Source: Sphaeramia orbicularis
Taxonomy: Eukaryota; Chordata; Actinopteri; Kurtiformes; Apogonidae
DNA length: 64,000 nt
Assembly: GCF_902148855.1 (NCBI RefSeq)
Contig: NC_043974.1
Coordinates: 24,545,192 to 24,609,191, forward strand
Direction of reading: 5' to 3'
A model generated the notes under the pieces. It was not told the DNA's origin. It ran no database searches and was given only the letters and a program-made list of their open reading frames with translations. A program made the translations under genes and the position numbers. This document shows positions 1-12,440 of the stretch, in pieces (the stretch's first letter is position 1; every line of letters starts with the position of its first letter).

Positions 1-1412
1 CCGTGGTGTTGAACAGAGGAACGAAGGCCTACGGTGGCTGAGAGAGGACAGAAGGGCTCAGCCAGGAGGTGACAGCCAGCAGGGAGTGGTTTACTTCGCT
101 GACGATGACAACACGTACAGTGTGCCGTTGTTTGATGAGGTGAGGGTCAGCATGTGGAAGGTTATTTTTGATCTTTCAGAGTGTATATGATGTTATGTGT
201 ACCACTAAAACAACAACAAACATCCTGTTATTTAATTTCAGATGAGGAACACCCAGCGAGTGTCGGTGTGGCCTGTTGGTCTGGTCGGAGGCATGAAATA
301 TGAGCGGCCTGTAGTTGAAGGAGGAAAGGTAGGGGATTGTTTTTAATTAAATGATCGGTACACTTAAGCTGAATTATCATAACACCAAATGTTGTTTCTC
401 TTAGGTGGTTCGTTTCCACACTGGCTGGCGTCCTAGCCGTCCCTTCCCGATGGACATGGCTGGCTTTGCTGTGTCCCTCAAACTGGTCCTAGCCAATCCT
501 GAGGCTTGTTTTGATGGAGAAGCACCAATGGGCTTCCTTGAGAGCAGCTTCCTTCAAGGGCTGGTTACCATGGATGAACTGGAGCCCAAAGCTGACAACT
601 GCTCTAAAGTAAGTGAGATTTACACTTATCTCAACAGTGATGTGGATGATTTTAATTTGTTGTTTGTTCTGCTTTTCAGGGGAACCATCAGCATTTTCAT
701 TTGCTTACATTTATTCCAAATAGCTTTAGTATTTTATTAAGCAGTATTTATATTGTTTGGTTTTAACATTCATGATGCTAGACTATCGAATGCATTTAAG
801 TTTATTCATACTGTTTCTTTAGCGTTTTTTGGCCCTAAAAGTGTTTGGATTGTCAACCAAACCTTCTGCCTGTGTAACATGTTGTTTTCCTGCTACTTAT
901 GACAACTTTGAGTGATGAGCAATTACACTAACTTTTAGCTTTCACATGCTATACTCCTGGTTTTACTGCAATGCTTTGCTGAAACAAGCAAAATTCAACA
1001 CTATAGAGATTTATTAGCTTATTATGAGAAGTGTAAAATTATTCACAAATTAATAACAATGACTCAGAAGGGAAGATTGTACACTTCCTGGCCAAAACAA
1101 AAAAAATCAGACACACAGTATGTTGGTGGACATGTAAAATTATTTTCGGTCAGTTGTGAAGCCAAACAAAAAAGAAAAGTAGTTCTGCATTTTACAAGAG
1201 GCGAGAAAAATGGATTCTGATGATGCAGATGCTGGATCATGCTTTTGGAGAGAATACTGAACCCTTTTTTTATTCAGTGTATTTCCTTAAATGTCCTTTT
1301 GTTGTGTTTGTAGGTGCTGGTGTGGCATACACGGACAGAGAAACCTAAAATGAAGAGGGAGGAGGCTCTGCAGGCCCAGGGTCTGGGCTCCGATCCTGCT
1401 GTGGAGGTCTGA
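1..1412 (+). CDS. b3gat3: Galactosylgalactosylxylosylprotein 3-beta-glucuronosyltransferase 3 (GlcAT-I), C-terminal part
   Basis: This Golgi type II membrane enzyme transfers glucuronic acid from UDP-GlcA to the Gal-Gal-Xyl linker of proteoglycans, finishing the tetrasaccharide on which heparan and chondroitin sulfate are built. The window holds the last four coding exons: 1-139 (5' part outside), 242-328, 405-608 and 1314-1412, all joined in phase 0 with GT/AG borders. Visible family landmarks are the DDD metal/UDP motif in [11 protein letters not shown], the [11 protein letters not shown] stretch, the acceptor-site [12 protein letters not shown], the catalytic Glu in GFLESSFL (human GHLESSLL), the His in [14 protein letters not shown], and the final SDPAVEV (human SDPAIEV). 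The C-terminal tail separates it from b3gat1 and b3gat2. The stem and transmembrane anchor lie upstream of the window. No break is seen in the exons present. Confidence 0.95.
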
Positions 1413-2885
1413 GGAACAAACACACAAACACACACAGCGTAAAGCATTCTCTGCTGTTTAATGCTGCATATGTAACTCTGTGTTGTAAATACTGTAAAGC
1501 AGAACATTTCAGATGCAACATTTAATTGAGCTGTTTTAGTCTCTTTATGTGTCAGGTAGTAGGTATATGTATGTATGTGTGCACATATGTGTATATTGAG
1601 GGAGTGCGTGTTGTTGTAACTGTGCTACCTGTAGTTTTTTTTTTTTTTTAAAGTTTTAGTGATGATTATTGAGTTAGTGGCATCGTCTTACTCAAGCAAC
1701 AAATACAGACTCTGGAGTTTTAATAATAGCCTCAAGGGGGCGCTAATTTAAAATTTTGCAATTTTGCATCCAACACAACCATGTGATGGTTCATTTTATT
1801 CAGACTCACACATCTGCATCATCGGTAGACTTGACATGTTTAGTTGTGCTCAGTGTAGGTGATTCCTGACAGATTATTTTACCCGAATTGTTTTTTTTTT
1901 TTTCCGTCACTGCAGCCTCATATTTAGGTTGAGTTTGCAACATTTTGCTTGGTTTCCAATGAAGACACAGTTGCAACAGAACTATTTAATCAAGCATGGC
2001 TGATGAGCATCCCTAAGTCAGTAGTATGAACCTAAACTAACATGAAAATGATTTTATCCATAATCTTAAGAACTTCATCAGCATGATAATAATCTCTGTA
2101 ATCACTCGAGCTAAGGTAGCATCATGGTGCATTTTTTTTTGACGCAGTTATCGTATTTATAACATAAACAGCTGCCAAAATAGGTAAATATGATGCCAAA
2201 TTGTTGTTGCCTTGTTTGCATCTGCTCTCAACCACCTGTCTTGCAGAAACACATTAACTTGGCATCACCGTTTTGCAACACAGACATGACAAATCTGAAG
2301 CGGTAAAGGTCCCACACCCAATGCAGCTGTAGTGCTAGAGCTTAGAATGCAAAAGGCTGGTTTTCAGTGGTGTCATAGCACAAATAATAGTCCAAACCAG
2401 CATTTTTATATGGATAGTTTAGTGACGCTTTTAAGAACATAGACGACCTCCTAATGAAATGAGGGAACTACACTACTGAAGTTCATAGAAACCCCTTATG
2501 CAATAACCAGATACAAACCCTGCTCTCCATGTTACATCTCTACACTTTAGTGACTCTAAAACACTTGAATTTGCCTTTAAGGGGCTGGAAATCCGTCGTA
2601 CATTACAGTAGCGGTGCGTTTGAGCAGAGCTTGGAATATAAACTGACCTACTTGAGCTGTGCTTCAGAGGTTAAAGTGACAAATGCTCCTGAGCTGCTGT
2701 TGTATGATACTGTAAAAACAGCTAGTGCCTGCTTAAGTGGAATTAGTGCCTGTAAGTCAGTCAGTCAGTTAGTTCTCTAATGGTGTATAATGTATTTATT
2801 TATGTAATACTGTTCTTTACATTGTAAAATGTGATATTGTCTGTCCCAGGCCTTGAAAATAAACCTACATAATGTCACGTTGTCT
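1413..2885 (+). other. b3gat3: 3' UTR and poly(A) signal of b3gat3
   Basis: The sequence after the b3gat3 stop has no other gene signal. The first convincing poly(A) signal is AATAAA at 2858-2863, followed by a GT/T-rich stretch (gttgtcttatgtcctctctg), so the 3' UTR is probably about 1.45 kb. The reading frame at 2529-2780 falls inside this UTR and looks fortuitous. Confidence 0.65.
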
Positions 2886-5044
2886 TATGTCCTCTCTGTT
2901 TATCCTGCATATAGGGATACACTGATAAATCACCCTGAATCTACTAAAACAAAGGATTGAAGGTCTGAAAGACTCTGTACAATGCTTTTGTTTCCTCTGG
3001 AATGTAATGGGCCGTAAACATATAATAGAATTTTAGATAATTTTTGTCCTGTTGGGTAGAAGAGTAGTGTAGTTTTGCATCAACTCATATAAATGTAGTG
3101 GAATAAAAAGTAAATTATTTCTTCCACCAATATAATAGAGTAAAAGTGTAAAATTGGATGTTGAGGATGAAGAGACTCAATAGGAATAAGAGGAACAAAA
3201 TTATTCCAACTTTATGAGCAACAGAGTTTATATTTTACTCATTTTTGCTGTGAGCCTAAGTTTGGGAAAAGCAGATTTATGGTATTAAAAATGGAAATCT
3301 AGTGCTCTCAGATTACACTGGGTTACAAAAAAATGTTTTTTGCAAGTTGTCTAGGTTTTTTCAACTGAATTAGGACCATTTTGCAGCGCTAAATCCAAAA
3401 AGGACATCTGTTTTTCTCAATCAGGTCAGGTTTTTTTGCTAATTTGATTTTGAAAAATTTGATCTTCTCACAAAATTGATTACATTTTTGTGACTTTATC
3501 AGTTGATTTTTTTATATAGTTCTCACCCAAAATAGGTTTTAAGAGAAAAAAAAATCATTTTCTAACAGGATTCCTGTTAGGTACAATGGTGTATTCACCG
3601 CAGATGTAGCAGAATACGTCAGGCTTATTTTTGCAAGATCTTCTAATTGAAGCCATTTCATTCACCTGTAATATTAAAAAAACCATTAATCATAAATTGG
3701 CAAAAGTAAAATCTTCAGAACTCGTTTATTGCAAGAAATATGAAAGAATTTTGTATCATATGATGTGAAAATGCCCATAAATGTAAGCAAAAATGTTAAA
3801 AAGCCAATATGTAGCATAGTTCAGAAAGTTGACCTGATTGAGCAAAATTAATGTGATTTTTTGATTCAGCACACCCAAATTATCCTAAATCAGCTCAAAA
3901 AACTTAAACAATAAATTTGTTGTTGACCAGTGTTATAAATAGGAATAATTTTGTTTTCAGACACATTCCTGTTTTTATTCCTGTTTATACACATTAATAT
4001 TCACCTTTAACCAGATACAATCATTCCATACATATTCCCAGTTAGATTTTATCTACCAAGAATAAATCACATTATCAAAATCATTTAATGAGGAGGTAAA
4101 AATATTTTCTCCCAACTTTATGATGCTTTAGATTCATGTAAGCAAGTGAATAAAGGAACAGACAATGTCGTACCGTGAAATTTTTTGATTGAGAGTGAAG
4201 GTGAAGTCAGTTTACATAAACTCAGAGGGACTTATGTCACGCCTTGTCATGAAATAGGTCATTAAACTATAGTCATAATGGTCTTAAAAAGGTCTCTTGG
4301 GTTGAACTTGTTGAAACCTGCAGAGCCCTGAGTTGAATCTAAGCAGTGACTGTGCCTTGAAGCCCAGCCAACAGCACATCTGTTCTTGGTCTGAAAGTGT
4401 CAGGTAATGCATTTAATTAGCCCGGGGCACAGCTCTGACTTAACACTATCGCATTATTCATACTGTCATCACCGCCGCTTGACACTTTTTCATGTTATTT
4501 GGGACTGTCTGTCAGTATCACCACTTCAAAATCCCCACTAACTAACTGCAGCTTGGCTCAGGTTACAGTCACCATGGCGACCTGCTCCCAGCATCCGGTC
4601 CCATCACTGGTGATTACGCAGCTGAGGTTTCCATACGACTGTGTGATTGACAGCTGCGACACCCCCTCTGGAGGAAACTCTAGTGTGTGATGCCCATATA
4701 TGGAGCCGAACACATCTGCCAACGCACGCTAGCGCAGGGTTTAATAGCACAAGGTGAAATGGGAGGTGAGTAAGAGACGAAGTCAGTCAGACGAGGTTTG
4801 ATCCGGGATGATTCACATGACGCACACATTTATAAACACACTGAGGGAGACGAGACGACTTCTGACGGTAGAAAGTAGTGTCATTACTGTCTGTGGTCTT
4901 AAAACTATCATCACCTTTATCATACTCCAAAACAGAATTAATAACATCCAACCTCATTTTCATGTTTTTTACAATATTCTTCCACCTTTATCTGTTTATT
5001 TATTAGCTTAGCAGACATACATGTCAACTTTTACTGTGATTGTA
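2886..5044. other. Gene-free AT-rich intergenic DNA with a decayed inverted-repeat element
   Basis: No exon-like sequence is visible here. Around 3315-3933 a stretch opens with acactggg and closes with ccagtgt. Near each end lie inverted copies of a tcaatcaggtca-like motif (ctcaatcaggtcagg at 3418, gacctgattgag at 3831). This fits an old palindromic non-autonomous DNA transposon, but the arms are diverged and the borders uncertain. Confidence 0.4.
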
Positions 5045-5410
5045 CAGTCGTGGAAAAAATAGTTAGACCATCAAAAGTCATCAAAAACAATGGTTATGCA
5101 ATCAAGTACTAACTCCTGTGTGTATCATGTGACTAAAACAGACAGAAAAGAAAACATGGAATGCCTAAAAGCACTGTTTTTGTCAGTACAATGCCATAGC
5201 TATTGATGTAAGAACTGAAGTGATTTTGGTTATTATCAAGAAAACCATGGAAAATGAATAGATATCAGCTCTGAAATTAAACTCTTATGAGCTATTTTTG
5301 TTGTTATCATTATATTTGTCCAAACAAATGTACCTCAAGTTGTACCAGGCATTAAAATGAATAAGAAATTGAAGAAAACAAGGGTGGTCTAATAATTTTT
5401 TCTGCAACCG
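5045..5410. mobile_element. Tc1/mariner-type MITE, about 366 bp
   Basis: The ends are inverted copies of each other: CAGTCGTGGAAAAAATAGTT at 5045 against the reverse complement of AATAATTTTTTCTGCAACCG ending at 5410. The inner ends read TTAGACCA and TGGTCTAA. TA dinucleotides flank both ends (5043-5044 and 5411-5412), the Tc1/mariner target-site signature. No transposase remains between the ends, so this is a non-autonomous copy. Confidence 0.8.
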
Positions 5411-6094
5411 TAAATATGAACTCATTTAGAGAGGTAAATATATTGGCCTAAATTCAATTTGATAGATGTTAGGGCTTAAATCTGGATCTGAGTAATCCAC
5501 ATAAGGTTAACTGCTTTACCCGAATGATAGTATAAAATGCAGGCACAGAACTAACAGCATTTTATTCTGTGTATTCCTTTGTCACTCAGACTCGCTGGCC
5601 AACGATGATGCAAACCTCAGAAAAAAAAAAAAAAAATCTCTCATATTTGTGTCTGAAATGTGTATTAAACTGATTAGTAAATACCACAGATATTTGGTTT
5701 GATTTCATGTATCCACGGTTTAACGTCTTTTTGTCAATATAAATCAAGAATGTGGGGTCAGATTTGTGGCAAAATAATCAAAACTAACAAAATGACCAAC
5801 ATATAAAAAAAACAAAAAAAACAACAAACATTTAAAAAAGAAAAAAAGAGGGGAAAAAAAACTCAGAAGCAAAAAAACCCTGAAAAGTCTCATACCTTGA
5901 ACATCAATTAACTGTGTAAAGGAGTAAATTATTGACCTTTTGCTTCGATACAGTTGCTGTCATCTGTTTATTTGCACTTCATGACTCTCATTTTTTAAAT
6001 TCAAGAAATCAAGGTTCAAGGTTACTTTATTTATACCCGTAGGTAGATTTGTTTTGCAGTCTAGGTGATTGCCTTGGCATTGCAACAACACTTA

Positions 6095-6495
6095 CAGGGG
6101 TTGGACAAAATAATGGAAACACTTTCACCACAAGATGATAATGCCCCAATCCATACAGCTAGAATTGTTAAAGAATGGCATGAGGAACATTCTAATGAAG
6201 TTGAGCATCTCGTATGGCCGGCACAGTCCCCAGACCTCAACATTATTGAGCATTTATGGTCAGTTTTAGAGATTCAAGTAAGACGTCGATTTCCACCGCC
6301 ATCGTCTCTAAAAGAGTTGGAGGGTATTCTAACTGAAGAATGGCTTAAAATTCCTTTGGAAACAATTCACAAGTTGTATGAATCAATACCTCGGAGAATT
6401 GAGGCTGTAATTGCCGCAAAAGGCGGACCTACACCATATTAAATTATATTTTGTTGATTTTTTTAAGGTGTTTCCATTATTTTGTCCAACCCCTG
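6095..6495 (+). mobile_element. Internally deleted Tc1-like transposon keeping a transposase C-terminus
   Basis: Near-perfect terminal inverted repeats (CAGGGGTTGGACAAAATAAT at 6095, the reverse complement ending at 6495) are flanked by TA (6093-6094, 6496-6497). Only 401 bp remain of an element normally about 1.2-1.6 kb. The left TIR runs straight into the middle of the transposase catalytic domain, so the deletion removed the N-terminal DNA-binding half. The right TIR is intact, and such a copy could have been mobilised in trans. Confidence 0.9.
6122..6442 (+). pseudogene. Tc1-like transposase, C-terminal DDE fragment
   Basis: The open frame reads about 105 residues of the end of a Tc1-type transposase: the second catalytic Asp region (DDNAPIHTARIVKEW), then the third acidic residue region (SPDLNIIEHLWSVLE), then the usual KELEGILTEEW and IPRRIEAVIAAKGGPTPY tail before the right TIR. 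There are no internal stops, so decay since insertion has been modest. The first catalytic Asp and the paired-type helix-turn-helix domain are missing, so it cannot act as a transposase on its own. Any in-frame ATG in the left TIR is incidental. Confidence 0.9.
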
Positions 6496-6762
6496 TACAT
6501 TGAACATGCAAGACAGGCACTTGATCACGCTTACAGACGGGACAAAAAGACAGGACAAAACAAAAAGTGCTCAGTGTTCCACCATTCATCGGTATAGCAG
6601 CATGGATAAGTAAATAAAATAGGTGAGATCAAATAAATAAAAACAAGATGCAATAAAACACAATAAAAACCAGAAAAGATAAAACAGATAAAACAATAAA
6701 AACAATCCGGGATAAAAACCTGAGTAAGAACATACAAATAAATAAAAAATTAAAAAATGCAA

Positions 6763-8229
6763 GATACACTGTGAACCTTAAAATGTGGGTTATCCTGCCG
6801 CCTTATGACACCACCTTAGAAAGATTTAGTCAGTTTAACACACATTTCTGACATAAACAGGAGATTTTTACCTGACATAAACAGGAGATTTTTACCATTG
6901 CTAATGACTTTTTGAGTGACAATAGAATAAAAAAAATCATTAGTTTTATATACCCAGACCTGTCTCCATACTCTGTGCTGTTGCTATAGATAGGTCTGAC
7001 TGTCTTTAATATTATTCTGGAATAGCAGTTTTGGATTGTTTTGCTCGTCCTTGGGCAGCGCTCAGCACAGGAGGCTGCCTATGACAAAGCCTGTCATGGT
7101 ATTAAAATAACTAGAAGGAAACATGTCTGTGTCTTTGTCAGAACTTGCCATTTTCAGCTTCTAGTTGTAGCTCTTTCACATAGCGAGGGGGACTTTGAAA
7201 ACACACACATAGCAGAAGGAAGAATGACATTCCTGCCACAGTATAACCGGAATATTCACCCTTATTCCAGCGGAGTATGTCCAGTGAACCAGACTAAATG
7301 ACCATTAATAATCATCTAATGTGTGCTAATCATTTACACTACTTTCTTGCTACAGTGAGTTTTATCCTCTCTCAGATTTTGTTTGATATTTTATTCAATT
7401 ATATCGGCACAAATCTGATTCCATGCAGGTTTTTCTGCATGAAAGTCCACATTTCTGATTTTACAAAGCTTTAAACCAACCACTCAACTAAAAATCATTT
7501 TCTGCTTCCCCTTAGATGTTAACAGATTTGATTCTAAACTCACTCTTAAATCTAATTCTGCAGAACAAACTCATACTGTATGTACTACTCACCTATATAT
7601 TTACCAACAGTGCATCAGCAGTTTTTATTATTCAGGTGTTGCAGACATATATTACAATTTTCCTGAATTTCAGTCTTAAATTTGGTTAAAAATTAAAATG
7701 ATCAAATTATTAAATAGCTGCTTATCTGTAAAATGCCCTGTTGCTGCAGTTTAATCAAGCATCAGCCCTGTAATTTCACACATTAACCACAAAGAACGAG
7801 ACACAAATTGGGGAAAAAAAACAAATTTTATAATAATAATCGCATATTTCATTTTACTTTTTTAACCATTCCAGCTGAAAAATAACAGAATCTAAACTGA
7901 TTAAACCTTATGTAGGTTTGTATGATATGATGACATAAATTAAACTTGAAAACACACACATTTTATGTCTTTCTATCTTTTGAAATACTCTCTCTTTGGA
8001 ATTATTTTTCATTACTTGGCCAATATATATTGTTCTTCCACAAAAATGCCGAAATAAAATTAACAGATCTACACAAACAAATGTGACACTGAACTGAATG
8101 ATTCTGAACAGAAATTATTTATTTGGAAATAAATAAATGAATAAAATAGTCACATCTATTAAATACAGTACAGTTATTATACAGTTTTTCTTAATTAATC
8201 TATAAAACAGTGATCAGTGACTAAAATCG
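6763..8229. other. Gene-free AT-rich intergenic DNA
   Basis: I see no exon, RNA gene or clear transposon ends here. A short direct repeat (acctgacataaacaggagatttttacc) occurs twice in a row at 6850-6898. The reading frame at 7041-7301 has no recognisable protein features. Confidence 0.5.
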
Positions 8230-8718
8230 TCTCCTGATCTACAGTGTTTATTAACTTCTGATCCACTACTCATGTAAATAATGTCAATAATTGGTGTAAA
8301 ATAGTTTGTCATCTTTTCATGGTCATCAGATATGACCCATTTGGACATTCAGAGGCTCTGTAGTTAACAGGGAAACACCGTCATCTTCTATAACATTGAT
8401 TCACCAGAAAACCCATGGAGTTTGATTAATGACAGTGGATGGAGATACTTATTTTGTGTTCAGTTATTGATATCTTTGCCTAGATTGTCTTTTTCTTTTC
8501 AGTTTTCTTTGTTTTTTAGCATAATAACCCTCGACTTTCATCTGAGCTTCCATGAACATCTACATGATCAGTAAATTAAATACAAGAAAATACATGATTT
8601 TCACTGAAAAAAGCAAAATACAGATGATAATATTATACTAAATGGTGATAAATCGTTTAAGAAAGGTTAAATCATTTAGGAACTACCACAAAAGTATCAC
8701 TGGGTCTTTATGGGTTAA
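8230..8718 (+). mobile_element. piggyBac-like MITE (family 'CCCATAAAGACCC'), 5' end eroded
   Basis: The body (attggtgtaaaatagtttgtc, then catcagatatgacccatttgg, then cactgggtctttatgggttaa) matches two better copies at 36179-36731 and 54446-55011. The right end is gggtctttatgggTTAA (TTAA at 8715-8718). The left TIR is not clear here. The right flank was later hit by a hAT element. Confidence 0.7.
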
Positions 8719-8720
8719 AT

Positions 8721-9313
8721 CAGTGTTTTTCATCCTTGGGGTCGGGACTACACGTGGGGTTGCCTGGAATTCAAATGGGGTCACCTGAAATTTCTAGTAA
8801 TTGATAAAAAAAAAAAAAAAAAAAAAGACTCAAAAAATGTATATGGTGAGTTGAAAGAGGCAATCACAATATATAACAGACATGACGAACTGTGAAGCTG
8901 AAACTGAAGCACTGTGGTACTGTTTATCTTTCAAATGTTCATTGTGGTCGGTTTCAGATGCTGCAGCTCTTTCATAATTCATAGTTTGAGTTCTTGTTTG
9001 TTCAGTATTAATTGTCAGCCTTGTAAATCCAAGCTGGACTGACTGTACATATCCTGACCAAGGAAAATAAAATTCTCTCTTTGTGCAGTAATCTACACCT
9101 GGCTTTACTGCCTCCGTCCATAATGATATACATTATATAGACTAAATGTTGTCTAAAATTAATGTTTATTTGCAATATAGTATAGCAAATTATTACATGA
9201 TCAAAAACAAATTAATTTTAGCAAAAACATGTCTTTGTTTTGAATGTCTGGGGTCGCCAGAAATTTGTGGTGTTAAATTGGGGTCACGAGCCAAAAAAGG
9301 TTGGGAACCACTG
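8721..9313. mobile_element. hAT-type MITE with 8-bp target duplication
   Basis: The ends are CAGTGTTTTTCATCCTTGGG at 8721 and GGTTGGGAACCACTG ending at 9313, diverged inverted copies of a cagtggttcccaacc terminus. GGTTAAAT occurs immediately before (8713-8720) and after (9314-9321), an 8-bp duplication typical of hAT. The interior is non-coding, with poly(A) at about 8807-8825. Confidence 0.85.
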
Positions 9314-9431
9314 GGTTAAATGTACAGAATGATTACTTTATTGTAATAAACACTTTCATTATGATTTAAACTTATATATATCGTCTTCATCACACTTCTC
9401 CACAATGAAATGTAATGTAAGTCCATCAGTA

Positions 9432-9570
9432 AGATAAGATCATTCTTTATTCGTTCGAGGATATTTGCTGTGTTACAGAGGCAAAAAACAATTACAGCTG
9501 CAAAAGCAAGAACAGTATTAACAGTAAAAAGAGATAAATCCACACATTAACATTGGTAAGAGATAGAAAA
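9432..9570 (-). repeat. Remnant of a LINE 3' end
   Basis: The stretch gataagatcattctttattc, followed by ggatatttgctgtgttacag and then A-rich DNA, resembles the widespread 'aagatactcctttatt...aaatttgcagtgttacag' tails of fish LINEs read on the minus strand. It is short and unassigned to a named family. Confidence 0.45.
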
Positions 9571-10123
9571 ATTGCAAAAAATAAAACGAAAAGTACAACT
9601 AAATTACCCTAAAACTGTACTTAGGTGCAATAAATGTTATGTTGGGACATGAATGCAATTTTTCTCCTCAAAGATGAGTTTCTTTTACAGGCTGTGTCAC
9701 ACTCTCATGCATAACTTGGTCGTGATTTCCTGTGTGTGGGTGTGTGTTTTGTTTCTTAGGTGTATGTGGTCACGCTGCCCACTGAGCAGGTGTGTGCATG
9801 TACAGTAAAGGCGTGTGGCCTCAGTATATGTCAACGCCAACTTTGGAAAAACAGCCATCGAAATAATTACCCAACTCTCACACATAGCTGAGCGGCTCCC
9901 ACTCCCTGTCCCACCCAAAGTGTTTACCATTCACACAGAAAGATAACATTCAGTGGCCGAGCTAATTCATTTTATCCAGGCACACGCATACTTTCCATTT
10001 ATGAAGCAAGTAACTAGTGGACGTGAAAACAAACCGACATATCCAGGACTTGAGTCACATTTTATCTTAAAACAGAGCACATTGAATGTCACTAAAAACC
10101 AATCATTACCACAGTATTGAATT

Positions 10124-10728
10124 TTAACCCTTTCATGCATTGTGGTCACTACAGTGGACAGCTATTCTACAGCTGTTCTCTCATATATTCATTGGTTTTA
10201 TTGTTTTAGTTGCATATCACCCAACACGGTGAATACTTATGCACCATCTCATACACTGCAATTCATACAATTACTGTAACTTGATAAACCTGATCTGCAG
10301 TTACATATTTGACTGTATATTCAATTGCTAAATGTAATTAGACTGTAATAACTTTTCTTAAACAAAACGTTATTTGTGTGTCTGTGTGTGTGTGGGGAGG
10401 GGTACATTATCTCCATGAAGTGAGTAATAAGTAGTATTAGAATATGATCAAATGTGTGAGAAAACATCAGATTAGCTGCATTAAAAATGTTTTCACACAG
10501 TATATCACTTTCTGATATTGCGTTTTAAATGCACGTTTTTGCTTCAAAAATTAAATACATGGTATCCAGCTGAGTGGACATTTCTGTAACTCCATGAAGA
10601 ATAGGTTCATTAAAAACAATTCAATCACAATTTTTTTTTTTTTTTGTCGTGCCTAAAGTGAAACAAAACCACTCGGGGGAAAAAAAATCTTGACACCGGA
10701 TCTCATAATTCATGCATGAAAGGGTTAA
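10124..10728 (+). mobile_element. piggyBac-like MITE (family 'CCCTTTCATGCAT')
   Basis: TTAA (10124-10127) followed by CCCTTTCATGCAT, and ATGCATGAAAGGG followed by TTAA (10725-10728), form perfect 13-bp terminal inverted repeats inside the TTAA target duplication used by piggyBac transposases. The interior has no coding sequence. A second, inverted and interrupted copy is at 18362-19200. Confidence 0.85.
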
Positions 10729-10938
10729 TGTCTTTATAGGACATTTAGACCCACAATTAAAAGATCTGTTGCCACGTAGACCTGATTTACAAGGTCATAG
10801 GTTATCACAATGAAAAGGCCCAATAAATTACTTCATAAATGACCTCTGATGAGGTCATTTATTAATCATGATCAAAAAAGAAAAACAGGCACTATCCAAA
10901 AAACAAACAAACCTTTACTTTATTCAGATGCCTATTTC

Positions 10939-11244
10939 TTAACCCTTAATAGGTAACCTGGGGTCCCAGCAGACTCCACGTTTTTAATTTTTTATGTTTT
11001 CACGCAGTAAAGGAGAATTGTACTTCACGCAGTAAAGGAGAATTTATTTGGAAAATAAAGCACAATTTTGTTATATTTTTTTCGTTTCATTGCTATCCTT
11101 TCATACTATAAGCAATAAAGTATTGTAACTGACTAAAATATAACATTTTTAGATGTTTTTATCACCGTAGGTAACCTGGGGTCTAGCTGGACCCCAGGTT
11201 ACCTGTAGCTGTGGGGGGCACCATGGTTACCTATTAAGGGTTAA
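10939..11244. mobile_element. piggyBac-like MITE (family 'CCCTTAATAGGTAACC')
   Basis: TTAA CCCTTAATAGGTAACC at 10939 is mirrored by GGTTACCTATTAAGGG TTAA ending at 11244, giving near-perfect 16-bp inverted repeats with TTAA on both sides. Inner copies of aggtaacctggggtc occur in both orientations near 10951, 11168 and 11195, so the element can fold back on itself. It has no coding capacity. Confidence 0.85.
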
Positions 11245-12440
11245 ACATGGTAATTCTAAAAAACTTATTTATTTTTTTCTTGCTTTATTTTGTTTCCAGT
11301 GCCCAATCAGCAGACTGACATATTTGATATAAAAAAACAAAAAAAAAAAAAACAACAAAAAACCCCCAGATCCATTATGATACAACATTGCATTTACATT
11401 GCTTAAATATTTCAGTTTTTTCATTATCTGTTCATACTGTCCCAGCTTCTTTTTTCTTTTTTGAGACATATATAAACGAATACTGGTATATATTTGTGTG
11501 AGTACTTATGTTATTTTAATATCCTGTTTCCTCTAAAGCATTATTCATGGACTAGAAAATATTATAATGATTCATTCTGAGGTTTTCATGGCTATTATAA
11601 ACGCCCAAGCAAATTTATGTAAAATAAGTAACTAAAATGACTTTTTTAATGTCTAGTCACTTCAATTGTACTTTATTTGTGGATGTTTTGGCTGCTTTTT
11701 GCAATTTTTATGCACATGTGTCACATTTTTATAATCAAACTTTGCTGATATTATAGCAGATCTTTTTTCCTACATATTTCTTTGGCACATTGAAGAATAA
11801 TTCTTAATATTTTCTAAGTTCAAAACACTTTTATTGGCAAATAAATCACATTTTTGCAAAGAATGGGTTTTTGCCACTGACAGAACTTTTGCCCATGACT
11901 GTAAATGATGACAAAAAATGGTCTTAAGTGGTGCTAAATGATGTATTTGTTGAAAAATGTAAAAATGTATTGCAGAAGGATCTTCAGCCTCCCCAACCAA
12001 CCATACAGCGAAGCCTTTTACAAACTTGGAGAAAATGAACCCAAACAACAACAAATGCATCTGAAAGCTGAAGGAAAAGTCTGCATTCACTCTTTGTGAG
12101 GGATGTTAATTATTCTTTTTCAACATTACAGGTACTTGAAAAACATCCACTATTTTATTTTATTTTATTTATTTGTTTTACATAAGATTTGATTTTTCAT
12201 AGAAATACCATAACATGCCATTTAAAACATGATCTAAAACATGTAACGTGTTTCCTTTAGAAGAAAAACTACCCAGAGATTTTGACATTAAACCCGCCTC
12301 TAACTTTGATATTGTCTCATTCGTTCTCATAAACTTCTATTATTGTCATTTATCTGGAAGGTGAACTTGTGTTTGGTGTTAAAGTTTAGCTCAAAGTCAC
12401 ATCTTTACTCTGCAGATTCATCTAAAATACCATGTTCCTG
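11245..12440. other. Gene-free AT-rich intergenic DNA
   Basis: No gene or element borders are visible. The minus-strand open frame 11770-12090 has no family signature and no conserved splice context. Confidence 0.5.

Larger units (their letters stand above)
6003..6760. repeat. LINE-like 3' end remnant interrupted by a Tc1 derivative
   Basis: Sequence before 6093 (aaggttactttatttataccc, then gcattgcaacaacac) and after 6497 (cattgaacatgcaagacagg, then A-rich DNA with repeated aataaaa) reads as one older repeat split by the 401-bp Tc1 element. The opening resembles the conserved 3' tails of fish non-LTR retrotransposons. The family is not identified and the outer borders are approximate. Confidence 0.4.

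Noticed and set aside
2529-2780. 83-aa plus-strand frame after b3gat3
   Set aside because: Lies inside the likely b3gat3 3' UTR, has no recognisable domain, and no splice or promoter context.
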